Assembly: GCA_003246505.1 (NCBI GenBank)
Contig: QKAI01000268.1
Coordinates: forward strand, 1 to 28,129
Length of the DNA: 28,129 bases
Source: Spirochaetaceae bacterium
GTDB taxonomy: Bacteria > Spirochaetota > Spirochaetia > DSM-2461
Reading direction: 5' to 3'
Below the pieces are notes generated by a model that was not told the origin of the DNA, did not search any database, and saw nothing but the letters and a program-made list of their open reading frames with translations. Positions 1 through 8,321 of this stretch are shown piece after piece (the first letter of the stretch is position 1; each line of letters starts with the position of its first letter). The position numbers and the translations under genes were made by a program.

Positions 1-711
1 AACTCCCTGGACCCGGATCTCTCCTTCGACGGGGAAGGAAAGGCGATGGCCGTTTGGAAGCAGTACACGGGAACCCCTACCTACCATGTCTGGTCCAGCC
101 GGTTCGACGGTGAGAACTGGGAGTCCCCCCACGCCGTGGACGTGGGATCCTACAGCGCCGAATATCCCCGGGTCTTTTCCAACGGGGAGGGGAAATTCCT
201 GGCTGTTTGGGAGCAGTCCAACGGCAGTACCTGGGATATCTGGGCCCGGTACTATGACGGTTCCCAATGGGGCCTGGGGGAGCGGGTGAATGCCCCGGGA
301 TACAATGCCTACGGTGCCCAGGCCGCGTTCTACTCCGCCGGGAAGGCCATGATCGTCTGGTATGAATTCCAGGGCAGTGCCTACCATATCATGTCAAACC
401 GCTTTGACGAAGAGGGGAAGGGCACAGAAGAAAGAATAGACACGGATTCCCAGGATGGCTTCTCTCCGATGATCTCTTCACCGGGCAAGGGAACGGCCAT
501 GGCCGTCTGGAGCCAGGGGGACGGATCCACCGATGACATCTGGGCAGCAGCCTTCGACGGGGCAAACTGGACCTTGCCGGAAGTCATCGATACCCTGGAT
601 AGGGACGGAGATTCCCCCCGCATCTCCTGCAACGGGGGAGGACGGGCTTTCGCCATCTGGAATCAGTCGGGAACCGTCTATTCGGACCTCTGGGTCTGTC
701 AATTCAAGTAG
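1..711 (+). CDS. Repeat protein (about 50-residue GEGKAxAVW repeats), 5' end outside window
   Basis: The reading frame is open from base 1, so the N-terminus lies upstream and the protein is only partly seen (237 codons including stop). The visible part holds one incomplete and four complete units of about 50 residues. Each has a glycine-rich turn followed by AVW or IVW, then a polar stretch, an aromatic-rich IW/VW segment and a YDG or FDG turn before the next W. The same unit builds the next gene, so the two are probably paralogues from a tandem duplication. Regular units of this size with conserved Trp and Asp-Gly turns suggest beta-propeller-like blades on an exported protein, but no catalytic residues are recognisable. 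Function unknown. It stops 30 bp before the next gene on the same strand and probably shares its transcript. Confidence 0.75.
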   Translation, partial: NSLDPDLSFDGEGKAMAVWKQYTGTPTYHVWSSRFDGENWESPHAVDVGSYSAEYPRVFSNGEGKFLAVWEQSNGSTWDIWARYYDGSQWGLGERVNAPGYNAYGAQAAFYSAGKAMIVWYEFQGSAYHIMSNRFDEEGKGTEERIDTDSQDGFSPMISSPGKGTAMAVWSQGDGSTDDIWAAAFDGANWTLPEVIDTLDRDGDSPRISCNGGGRAFAIWNQSGTVYSDLWVCQFK

Positions 712-741
712 TATCAAAGTTTTTCGGAAAAGGAGGATGGA

Positions 742-2070
742 GTGGATAAACGTATATTGACCTTTGGATGGTTGGGAATCCTGCTTCTGCTGGCCGGCTG
801 TGATTCGGGCAGCGGTTCCGGGAACGCATCGGGGCCGAAGAGCTGGGGGACTCCGGAGAGAATCGACTGGGAGGATCTGGGCACCGCCCAGACGGCTCAG
901 GTCGCCATAGACGGCAACGGGAAAGCTCTGGCCGTCTGGGTCCAAGCGGATTTGACCAGAACCCGGGCCTGGGCCAATACTTATGACGGCTCGGGCTGGG
1001 GGATGGCGGAGTGCCTGGAACCGGATGAGATCAGCCTAGCCTACTGGCCCCAGATAGCCTTCGACTCGGCCGGCCATGCACTGGCGGTCTGGTATCAATC
1101 GGACGGAACCCGTTTCAATATCTGGGCGGATTATTATGACGGATCCTCCTGGGGGACGGCGGAAAAAATCGAATCCAATGACCAGGGATCCGCCTATCAT
1201 CCCCAGGTCGCTTTTGACGGGGATGGGAACGGCATCGTTGTCTGGTATCATTCTGACGGCACCCGTTACAGCGTCTGGGCCAACTATTTTAACGGGAAGC
1301 GATGGACCGGGGCGACGACTATCGAATCGGATAACCTGGGGGATGCCACCGCTCCCGATCCCCAGATCGCCTTTGACGGGGAAGGTAACGCCATTGCCGT
1401 CTGGTCACTTCATGACGGATCCGTGGAAAATATCTGGGCTAATTACTTTAACGGTACCAGCTGGGGTGCGGCGGAGAAGATCGAGTCCGATGACACGGGT
1501 AGTGCCTACGATCCCCAGATCGCCTTCGATGGGGAAGGGCACGGCCTGGCCATCTGGTACCAGAGTGACGGCACCCGTTATAACATATGGTCGAACAGCC
1601 ACGACGGAACCTCTTGGGGTACCCCGGAACTGATAGAGACGGAGAATGGGGGACCCGCCATTCTGCCCCAGATCGCCTCCGACGGCAAGGGACATGCTAT
1701 GGCGGTCTGGTCCCAATCGGACGGCATCAGGACAAGCATCTGGGCCAATTCCTATGACCGGACAGGCTGGGGAACCGCCGTTCTTATTGAGACGGAGGAT
1801 CTGGGGGATGCGGTTTCTCCCCAGATCTGCCTTGACGGGGAGGGCCATGCCCTGGCTGTCTGGGCACAGAGTTCAGGATCGGGCAATCGTATCTGGGCAA
1901 ACTATTACGACAGCACCGGCTGGGGAACGGCGGAATTGCTCGAAACGGAGGACTCCCATCCGGCCTATTCACCCCAGGTCTCCTTTGACTGCCGGGGCAG
2001 GGCCCTGGCCGTCTGGAGTCAGAGGACCACCGGCGCCTATGACGATATCTGGGCAGCCCGCTTCGAGTAG
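742..2070 (+). CDS. Lipoprotein made of eight 51-residue repeats
   Basis: This 442-residue protein starts at a GTG preceded by AGGAGG (731-736) with a 5-base spacer. The leader has a hydrophobic core ending in LLLLAGC, a good lipobox with the lipidated cysteine at residue 20, followed by a Gly/Ser linker. From residue 35 to the end it is eight head-to-tail repeats of about 51 residues (pattern W-G-x-A-E-x-I-E, then P-Q-I-A-F-D-G-x-G-x-A-x-A-V-W, then S-D-G-T-R, then I-W-A-N-x-Y-D-G). 408 residues divided by 8 is exactly 51, consistent with a closed eight-blade propeller (inference). No enzyme motif is seen. A surface-exposed binding or adhesion role is plausible but unproven. It is the downstream paralogue of the gene at 1-711. 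Confidence 0.85.
   Translation: MDKRILTFGWLGILLLLAGCDSGSGSGNASGPKSWGTPERIDWEDLGTAQTAQVAIDGNGKALAVWVQADLTRTRAWANTYDGSGWGMAECLEPDEISLAYWPQIAFDSAGHALAVWYQSDGTRFNIWADYYDGSSWGTAEKIESNDQGSAYHPQVAFDGDGNGIVVWYHSDGTRYSVWANYFNGKRWTGATTIESDNLGDATAPDPQIAFDGEGNAIAVWSLHDGSVENIWANYFNGTSWGAAEKIESDDTGSAYDPQIAFDGEGHGLAIWYQSDGTRYNIWSNSHDGTSWGTPELIETENGGPAILPQIASDGKGHAMAVWSQSDGIRTSIWANSYDRTGWGTAVLIETEDLGDAVSPQICLDGEGHALAVWAQSSGSGNRIWANYYDSTGWGTAELLETEDSHPAYSPQVSFDCRGRALAVWSQRTTGAYDDIWAARFE
844..2067 (+). repeat. Eight tandem ~153-bp coding repeats
   Basis: In-frame repeats of about 153 bp encode the 51-residue units of the lipoprotein. Units differ by many substitutions and small length changes (51-53 residues), so the array is old rather than a recent expansion. 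Units 2, 3 and 5 share the longest nearly identical blocks (for example the segment coding SDGTRxxIW). Unit 4 has a two-residue insertion. Confidence 0.8.
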
Positions 2071-2115
2071 GGGGGGGGTAGAGTTCTCTTCCATCCCTTT
2101 TCTCCCCTTGTAAAA

Positions 2116-3909
2116 ATGAAACGCCGGTTCTATACTAACCGGATGGAAGAGAAACGATGGCAGAGGGTTAAAAGGTTCATCCCCTATTACGGGCCCTACC
2201 GGGCCCTTTTTTTTACGGATCTGACCTGCGCGGTCTTCATTGCGGGTATTGAGCTCTCCTACCCCATGCTGACCCGGCACATCCTGCAGACGGTCATTCC
2301 CGAAGGGACCGGGGGGCGGCTCGTCTTCATGCTGGCCCTGATGCTGGGGCTCTATGTGATCATGGCCGGGCTCAACTGGTTCGTCACCTACTGGGGGCAT
2401 ATCATAGGCGTGCGCATGGAAGCGGATATGCGCCGGGACCTCTTCGCCCACATGCAGCTGCTCCCCTTCTCCTTCTACGATAACAACCGCACGGGAATTC
2501 TCATGTCCCGGGTGGTGAACGACCTGAACGACATTTCCGAAGTGGCCCATCACGGGCCGGAGGATATTTTCCTCTCCTTTCTGATGATGAGCGGCTCCTT
2601 CGTTCTGCTCCTGGGTATAGAATGGCACCTGGCAATCCTTATCTTCGGGGTGATGGTACCCTTCATCCTCTGGTTCAGCGTCACGAGGAGGGCCGCCCTG
2701 GCCCGGACCTTCCGTAAGCTCCGGGAGCGCATCGGGGAGATCAACGCCCTGCTGGAGAACAGCATCTCCGGCATCCGGGTGGCCCGTGCCTTTACCAACG
2801 AATGGTACGAGAAGAAGAAGTTCGACGGGAGCAACGGGGATTTCCGCAACGCCAAGACCGACGCGTACCGGGCCATGGCGGACTATCACACGGCCATCGG
2901 CTTCTTTCTGAGCCTCCTGAACGTGGCCGCCCTGGCGGCGGGGGCCTGGTTCATCCGCCTGAATCTCATGGATATCGCCGACCTTCTGGCCTTCATGCTC
3001 TACATCAACCTGGTCGCCCAGCCCATCCGCATGTTCACCAACTTCACCCAGCAGTTCGAACAGGCCATGGCTGGCTTCAACCGCTTCTGCGAAATTATGG
3101 ATGAGGATCCGGATATCCGGAACGCCCCGGACGCCCTGGTGCTGAACGGGGTGCGGGGGGAGATATGCCTGAAGGACGTCACCTTCGGGTACGACGGGGA
3201 ATCCACCGTGCTCCGGGGTGTCAGCCTGAAAATCGAGCCGGGGCAGACCGTCGCCCTGGTCGGACCCACGGGGGCGGGCAAGACCACCCTGTGCCATCTG
3301 ATCCCCCGTTTCTACGAGCCCCGGGAGGGGACGATAACCCTGGACGGGCATCCCGTGGAGTCCCTGACCCTGGAGAGCCTGAGGCGCAACGTGGGCCTGG
3401 TGCAGCAGGATGTTTTTCTCTTCACCGGGACCATAAGGGACAATATCTCCTACGGCAGGCCCGACGCTTCGGACGATGAGATCCGCACAGCGGCGATACG
3501 GGCGGAGATACACGACTTTATCGACTCTCTGCCCGAGGGTTACGACTCCTGGATAGGGGAGAAGGGCATCCTCCTCTCGGGTGGGCAGAAGCAGCGCCTG
3601 GCCATAGCCCGGGCTTTCCTCAAGAATCCCCCCATCCTTCTGCTGGACGAGGCCACAAGCGCCCTGGACAACCATACGGAATCCCGCATCCAGAAAGCCC
3701 TGGACGAGCTGAGCCGGGGACGGACCTCCCTGGTCATAGCTCACCGTCTTTCCACGGTGCGCCATGCGGACAAGATCCTTGTGCTTACCGGCGAGGGGAT
3801 CGTCGAGGAGGGCACCCACGGGGAACTTTACGAACGGGACGGACTCTACAGGAAGCTGTACGACTCCCAGTTCTCAGGCCACGCCGCCGAGGAGTTCAGC
3901 GCCAGCTGA
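2116..3909 (+). CDS. ABC exporter half-transporter (MsbA/MdlB type, fused permease-ATPase)
   Basis: This 597-residue protein has an N-terminal six-helix exporter domain (about residues 20-320) fused to an ATPase domain (about 345-590). The ATPase motifs are intact: Walker A GPTGAGKTT at 383-391, signature LSGGQ at 487-491, Walker B ILLLDE ending at E512, D-loop SALD, and the switch histidine H543 in AHRLS. Length and order match homodimeric multidrug or lipid exporters of the MsbA/LmrA/MdlB class. The substrate cannot be read from the sequence. The start has no good ribosome-binding site; a second in-frame ATG lies nine codons downstream at 2143. It follows the repeat lipoprotein by 45 bp and converges on the diguanylate cyclase gene with one base between the stop codons. 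Confidence 0.93.
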   Translation: MKRRFYTNRMEEKRWQRVKRFIPYYGPYRALFFTDLTCAVFIAGIELSYPMLTRHILQTVIPEGTGGRLVFMLALMLGLYVIMAGLNWFVTYWGHIIGVRMEADMRRDLFAHMQLLPFSFYDNNRTGILMSRVVNDLNDISEVAHHGPEDIFLSFLMMSGSFVLLLGIEWHLAILIFGVMVPFILWFSVTRRAALARTFRKLRERIGEINALLENSISGIRVARAFTNEWYEKKKFDGSNGDFRNAKTDAYRAMADYHTAIGFFLSLLNVAALAAGAWFIRLNLMDIADLLAFMLYINLVAQPIRMFTNFTQQFEQAMAGFNRFCEIMDEDPDIRNAPDALVLNGVRGEICLKDVTFGYDGESTVLRGVSLKIEPGQTVALVGPTGAGKTTLCHLIPRFYEPREGTITLDGHPVESLTLESLRRNVGLVQQDVFLFTGTIRDNISYGRPDASDDEIRTAAIRAEIHDFIDSLPEGYDSWIGEKGILLSGGQKQRLAIARAFLKNPPILLLDEATSALDNHTESRIQKALDELSRGRTSLVIAHRLSTVRHADKILVLTGEGIVEEGTHGELYERDGLYRKLYDSQFSGHAAEEFSAS

Positions 3910-3910
3910 A

Positions 3911-5089
3911 TCAGGCCGACTGGAATACGGCCCGGTTCCGTCCCTCCCTTTTGGCCCTGTAGAGACCCTTGTCCGCCATGCCGATGAGAGCCTCCATGGC
4001 GGCGGGTGAATCGGGGGATCCCAAGGCCAGTCCGCAACTCACTGTCAGACGGTCGGAAACCCGGGAGGCTTCGTGGGGTATGGCCAGATCGGCCACAATC
4101 TCCAGAATCCTGTCGGCTATTTTCATCAGCTTCTCCCTGTCCGTGCGGGAGAGGAGGAGGATGAATTCCTCCCCCCCGTACCGGGCCGTGAGGTCCGCCT
4201 GTTCCCTGACTACGGAATGGAGGGCCCCGGCCACTTTCTTGAGGCACTCGTCCCCCGCCTGATGGCCGTAGGTATCGTTGTAATCCTTGAAGAAATCGAT
4301 ATCCACAAGAATGACCCCCCTCTCCGACCCGGAGTCGTTCCGCAGAAGGTTTATAATATAGGTATCCATCGCCCTTCTGTTGGCGATGCCCGTAAGACCG
4401 TCCATTCCGGACAGCGTCTGGAGCTCCGTGTTCTCCTCATTCAGGGAGAGATTCTTCTGCTTCTCACGGTGGATCAGAAGGAAGTTCTTTCTTGTTTCCT
4501 TTTCCAGGGAGTAGTTGGCCACCAAGGATATCATAATGGAGGAGAGCATGAATACCACGTTGAATGTCTGAATGGCGGGGGAATTCCCCGTGTAGAAGGG
4601 GATGCAGGCGATATAGAGGACAAAGATCAGGGAAGAGACCGCGACGGCATGGTGAAAGCGCAGCTTGACGATCAAATTGGCGAAAATGATGGCAAGGCTG
4701 ACTCCGGGATGATAGATGACGGAAAGTTCGCTCCCGCTGTAGGAAATGAGAAAGACAAGAGAGAGGGCGATAAGGAAAACCGCCACCGATTCCAGAGACT
4801 CCCGGATTGACGGAGGGGGAGAAAATTTCTGGATTAACATGGCGGCAATGATCAGGGGTGTAAAGATTCCCACCCTTATGAAAATGGCAAGCTGGAAAAT
4901 ATCCGGGATCATGTAGCGGTCGGAGATGAGAAAGAAGAGATAGATCAGAAGGGCGGCGTATCCCCGGACATAGAGTTCCCGGGATCTTTCCGCCGATGTT
5001 TCCTTCTCGAAAAGCTCTTCCTGTTCCGGGGGGAACCGGAGCCTGAAGCTTTTCTCATCCCCTGTAATCTTTCGCCCGATTCTTCCCAT
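3911..5089 (-). CDS. Membrane-bound diguanylate cyclase (GGDEF domain)
   Basis: This 392-residue protein has a hydrophobic N-terminal half (about residues 42-195, five or six membrane helices), a short helical linker (about 196-226) and a C-terminal GGDEF domain from about 228. The GGDEF domain makes cyclic di-GMP from two GTP. The catalytic motif is intact as GGEEF at 305-309, and the metal-binding aspartate lies in LVDIDFF (263-265). The RxxD product-inhibition site, which normally sits just before GGEEF, reads EQAD instead (an Arg is present one residue too early), so feedback inhibition is probably absent. The membrane half resembles MASE-type sensors but I cannot name its class. It is divergent from the LuxR-type sensor gene and convergent with the exporter gene. 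Confidence 0.9.
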   Translation of the reverse strand: MGRIGRKITGDEKSFRLRFPPEQEELFEKETSAERSRELYVRGYAALLIYLFFLISDRYMIPDIFQLAIFIRVGIFTPLIIAAMLIQKFSPPPSIRESLESVAVFLIALSLVFLISYSGSELSVIYHPGVSLAIIFANLIVKLRFHHAVAVSSLIFVLYIACIPFYTGNSPAIQTFNVVFMLSSIMISLVANYSLEKETRKNFLLIHREKQKNLSLNEENTELQTLSGMDGLTGIANRRAMDTYIINLLRNDSGSERGVILVDIDFFKDYNDTYGHQAGDECLKKVAGALHSVVREQADLTARYGGEEFILLLSRTDREKLMKIADRILEIVADLAIPHEASRVSDRLTVSCGLALGSPDSPAAMEALIGMADKGLYRAKREGRNRAVFQSA

Positions 5090-5182
5090 ACTTCAATTAT
5101 GAGCATAGGTTATAAAAAATCAAGGAAGTTTTTTTGTAGATGCGGATATACAGGGAGATATTCATTTGGTAGAGTATTCTCT

Positions 5183-6679
5183 ATGATTGTATCCAGGTTG
5201 CAACCCTATTTACTGGCCTGTTTCTTTACTCTATTCATGATAGGGCTTTATCAGATCCCGGCAGGAGGAAGCCTTACAACGCCGGTGAGGGAGGGGCATT
5301 ATGTCTGGAACGTTCCCTCCTCCGGCTGGGTTTCCCTGGACGGGGAGTGGCTCTTTTGCAGAAACTCCTTCTCCCCAGACCGGAGGGAGGAGGAGCTGAT
5401 AAACGTTCCCGATTCCTGGGACTACCATTTCGGATATGGCACGTACCGGATAAGCATCACCGGACTGGACCCGAAGAGATCCTACAGTTTCCTTCTTCCC
5501 TATGAAGCGACGGCATACGATTTCTATGTGGACGGAGTCCTCCTCTATTCCAACGGAGTGCCGGGAGTGGACAGGGCGTCCACCACCCCCGCCTATGCTC
5601 CGGGTCAGATAATTATTCCCCCGGGGAAAGATGAAATGGAAGTGGCCTTCCGAATTGCCAATTTCCACCACAGGAGAGGGGGACTTTTCCAGAGAATTCT
5701 CCTAGGGTCTCCGGAAGTCCTGAAGGAATGGGAAATCAAGGGCATTCTCTCCGACGGGGCCCTGCTCGTAACCTATCTGACCATGTGTTTCAGCCTGACA
5801 GTTCTCTTCCTCATCCGGAGGGAGCACAGCATCGCTTTACTGGCTCTGTTTTTTCTATTCTCGGGGATCAACAATATTCTGGGAACGCCTAACGTGCTTC
5901 TCTTCCGTCTGTTCCCCCGTTTCCCCTGGTTCCTTTATCAAAAATTATGCTATTACGTGAGCTATCTGATGGCCCTTTCCCTGCTCCTTTTCGCCCATAC
6001 ATTGTACGGAGTCATATCTAAACAGGCGCTGTTGACACTCTCCGTTATTTACGGGGTTATTCTGCTCTTCGTTACTGTGACGCCTCCCCAGGTCTTCACC
6101 CTGTACAATTCCGCCTTTCAGCTCTACACCGTTTTCGTAACGGGGCTGATTCTCGCCATTTTCTTTCGTGCCGTCCGGCTCAGACTACCCGGCGCCGGGG
6201 CTATCCTGATTGGGCATCTCATACTGGTTTTCGTGATGTTCAGCAGCATCCTCTTCTCAAACAACCGTATCTCCGGGGGAACCTATCTCCCCCTTTCCTT
6301 TTTGGAATACTACCGGGTGGGGATGACGGGCGCCTTCTCCCTGACGTTGAACACCCTCTCCTATCTGCTTATCCTGCTCGTGATTAATCTTCTGGGCATG
6401 GTCTTCTTCGTCAGAACGCCGGCCCTACGGGTTCAGTTCGATCCCCGGAATATAGAGGAGGAGGCGATCGAGGACTGGAGCAAACCCTTTTCCCTTTCAC
6501 CCCGAGAGCAGGAGATAGTCCTCTGGCTCCTGCGCGGCAAATCGAACAAGGAAATTTGCGACGGACTTTTCATCTCTCTGAGCACGGTCAAAACCCATGT
6601 CAGCAGGATATTCAAAAAGACCGGAGTCGCCTCGCGATCAGAGCTTTTTTTTCATTACCAGAGAAATCTTAAGCCATAA
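5183..6679 (+). CDS. 7TM (7TMR-DISM-type) sensor with LuxR-type DNA-binding domain
   Basis: From this start the protein has 498 residues. A hydrophobic signal segment is followed by an extracytoplasmic beta-rich domain of about 150 residues (with WVSLDGEWLF and a jelly-roll-like pattern ending near the LLGSPEVL segment), then about seven membrane helices. A cytoplasmic C-terminal helix-turn-helix spans roughly 439-495 (SPREQEIVLWLLRGKSNKEI…STVKTHVSRIFKKTG), typical of LuxR/FixJ. The layout suggests direct transmission of an external ligand signal to DNA. The frame is open further upstream to an ATG at 5099 (526 residues), but that adds a charged, signal-free segment and has no ribosome-binding site. 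The ATG at 5183 puts the signal segment at the N-terminus and leaves a 93-bp divergent promoter region. It may control the MACPF lipoprotein gene 86 bp downstream (inference). Confidence 0.85.
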   Translation: MIVSRLQPYLLACFFTLFMIGLYQIPAGGSLTTPVREGHYVWNVPSSGWVSLDGEWLFCRNSFSPDRREEELINVPDSWDYHFGYGTYRISITGLDPKRSYSFLLPYEATAYDFYVDGVLLYSNGVPGVDRASTTPAYAPGQIIIPPGKDEMEVAFRIANFHHRRGGLFQRILLGSPEVLKEWEIKGILSDGALLVTYLTMCFSLTVLFLIRREHSIALLALFFLFSGINNILGTPNVLLFRLFPRFPWFLYQKLCYYVSYLMALSLLLFAHTLYGVISKQALLTLSVIYGVILLFVTVTPPQVFTLYNSAFQLYTVFVTGLILAIFFRAVRLRLPGAGAILIGHLILVFVMFSSILFSNNRISGGTYLPLSFLEYYRVGMTGAFSLTLNTLSYLLILLVINLLGMVFFVRTPALRVQFDPRNIEEEAIEDWSKPFSLSPREQEIVLWLLRGKSNKEICDGLFISLSTVKTHVSRIFKKTGVASRSELFFHYQRNLKP

Positions 6680-6765
6680 TCATACCGATGACCGACTTTT
6701 TTTTCCGGTGTAATGCTCTACTATTTATCCTGATTATCGAATAAACAGGTAAAAGGAGTATCCCC

Positions 6766-8226
6766 ATGAAAAGAAATAACTGGAAAATCGGGCCAACCGC
6801 CCGGATGATTATGATTGGTGCGACGATTATTTTATCAGGAAGCTGCGATATCTTTACCCCGTCCCAAAACAGTTCCCCCGAGAGTATCCCTTCTTATCTG
6901 GGGAAGGGATATGATGCTTTCGATCCCTATGCGGATTCCACATGTGTAACCGATTCTATTCTTGATGTTTCTGCCATGAAGAAGGCGGGACTCCTGGAGA
7001 TGTCTAGGGAAGAAAATTCCACGACCTATGGGATGAGCGGCGAGAGCGTATCCGAATATCTGTCCTCCTACCAAGTCAGTGTGGGAGTATCCTCCGACTA
7101 CAAAGTCTTCTCTGGCACTCTCCGGTCAAAATTCGGCTCAGCATCCTATTCCTCCCTGACATCGGGATACGCCACCTATACCAGTACCATCAGGAAGTAT
7201 AAGGAAAAAGTTCTGAATCAGTATAATGACGCCGCTTCTCTCCGTCCTTATGTTAAGGATGAGGTCCTAACGGCTCTCGACGAATGTGAATCCGTCGATG
7301 ATGCGCTTAACCTGTTTACGGCATACGGCACCCATGTCATACTATGGGACTATCTTGGCGCTAGGGTGGATTATCATGCGACAACCACATCCTCCGACAC
7401 CTCATTCATCGGCAATTTCGCCACCCGCGTCTCCACCGCATTTAAAGGGCTCTCCACCGATGTCTCTTACAGTAGCGGAACGGCGTACAGCGATTTCATC
7501 AGCGAAGCTTCGACGGAACTGCAGATCTACGGGGGGCCTTCCCAGTATGCCAACTCAATTCTGACGGGGGACTATTCCACCTGGGAAGACGGTATAGGTG
7601 ATTCTTCCACATGGACTCTATGCGACTTTGGTCAGGACGATTCAGTGGACAGCCTTATGCCTATCTGGGATCTCTGCTCCGGAGACGATGACGGAGTGGA
7701 TGAGGTCGCCCTTCTGGAAGACGCCTTTGATGTCTGGGCGGATGATAAAGAAGTGGATGTGACCGTGATTAACCCGTCCTCCTATACTGTCAAGTTTTCC
7801 CTCGACTACGTATACTGCTACATTGGCGATGAGGGTGATCACCAGGCGGAATTCCAGGGAAAGCTTTCCATAGATGGTTCCACACTTTGGAGGATCTTAG
7901 ACGATAACAAAAGCTATTTCAGTGCTTGGGATTGCAGCGAAGACGATTGGGTGAAGACAGATACCAGTGGCTACGTGGATTCATCGGATCGCTATAGCAG
8001 TGTAACGAGGACTTTTGCCGATATGGAAGATGAAATCATTCTCAAGGTAAATAGTCTGACAGAGATTGATTCCGTGAACAATGACGAATTCTCAACATCC
8101 TCAAAGACCTATCAGGTAGATGATATCATTGGTTGGGACGGCAAGCATATGGTCATCACCTCGAGCGACGGGGACAACCGCGTTAAATTCTATATTCTCA
8201 TGGATGTAACGAAAAATTACGACTAA
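6766..8226 (+). CDS. MACPF-domain lipoprotein (putative pore-forming protein)
   Basis: This 486-residue protein is well started: AAGGAG at 6753-6758 precedes the ATG. The leader ends in LSGSC, a relaxed spirochaetal-type lipobox with Cys27. Residues 187-191 read YGTHV within FTAYGTHVILWDYLGAR, the signature of the membrane-attack-complex/perforin superfamily (Y-G-T-H-hydrophobic, about six residues, then G-G; here G-A). Flanking Ser/Thr-rich amphipathic stretches (about 95-130 and 205-260) are where MACPF proteins keep the segments that insert into membranes. A C-terminal beta-rich domain of about 150 residues (about 325-486), acidic and rich in aromatic residues, could be a targeting domain. 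Known bacterial MACPF proteins include secreted antibacterial toxins of Bacteroides. Its target here is unknown. It lies downstream of the LuxR-type sensor on the same strand. Confidence 0.72.
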   Translation: MKRNNWKIGPTARMIMIGATIILSGSCDIFTPSQNSSPESIPSYLGKGYDAFDPYADSTCVTDSILDVSAMKKAGLLEMSREENSTTYGMSGESVSEYLSSYQVSVGVSSDYKVFSGTLRSKFGSASYSSLTSGYATYTSTIRKYKEKVLNQYNDAASLRPYVKDEVLTALDECESVDDALNLFTAYGTHVILWDYLGARVDYHATTTSSDTSFIGNFATRVSTAFKGLSTDVSYSSGTAYSDFISEASTELQIYGGPSQYANSILTGDYSTWEDGIGDSSTWTLCDFGQDDSVDSLMPIWDLCSGDDDGVDEVALLEDAFDVWADDKEVDVTVINPSSYTVKFSLDYVYCYIGDEGDHQAEFQGKLSIDGSTLWRILDDNKSYFSAWDCSEDDWVKTDTSGYVDSSDRYSSVTRTFADMEDEIILKVNSLTEIDSVNNDEFSTSSKTYQVDDIIGWDGKHMVITSSDGDNRVKFYILMDVTKNYD

Positions 8227-8239
8227 ATCTGTTTATCAG

Positions 8240-8268
8240 TCCCGGAGCCCGTGTGAGAAGCCCCGGGA
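8240..8268. terminator. Weak hairpin in the convergent gap after the MACPF gene
   Basis: TCCCGG at 8240-8245 can pair with CCGGGA at 8263-8268 over a 17-base loop. It lies in the 95-bp gap between the convergent MACPF and permease genes. No clear T-run follows on either strand, so a terminator role is only suggested by position. A second small inverted repeat (GGCAG/CTGCC) lies at 8295-8308. Confidence 0.3.
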
Positions 8269-8321
8269 TGATTGTGTTCCAACGGTGGGCCTGGGGCAGG
8301 TCCCTGCCTCTATCCATAGAT

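Noticed and set aside
844..2067. CRISPR-like direct repeats
   Set aside because: The periodicity of about 153 bp is in frame, degenerate and protein-coding, with no unique spacers.
1969..3819. 616-residue open frame on the minus strand opposite the ABC exporter
   Set aside because: It lies wholly over the recognised exporter and repeat-lipoprotein genes, has low-complexity Gly/His/Pro/Val composition, and shows no family motif; it is a GC-rich shadow frame.
6680..6765. Terminator with eight T at about 6700 between the LuxR-type and MACPF genes
   Set aside because: The T-run is not preceded by a stable stem; the only pairing (ACCG with CGGT) would enclose the T-run itself.
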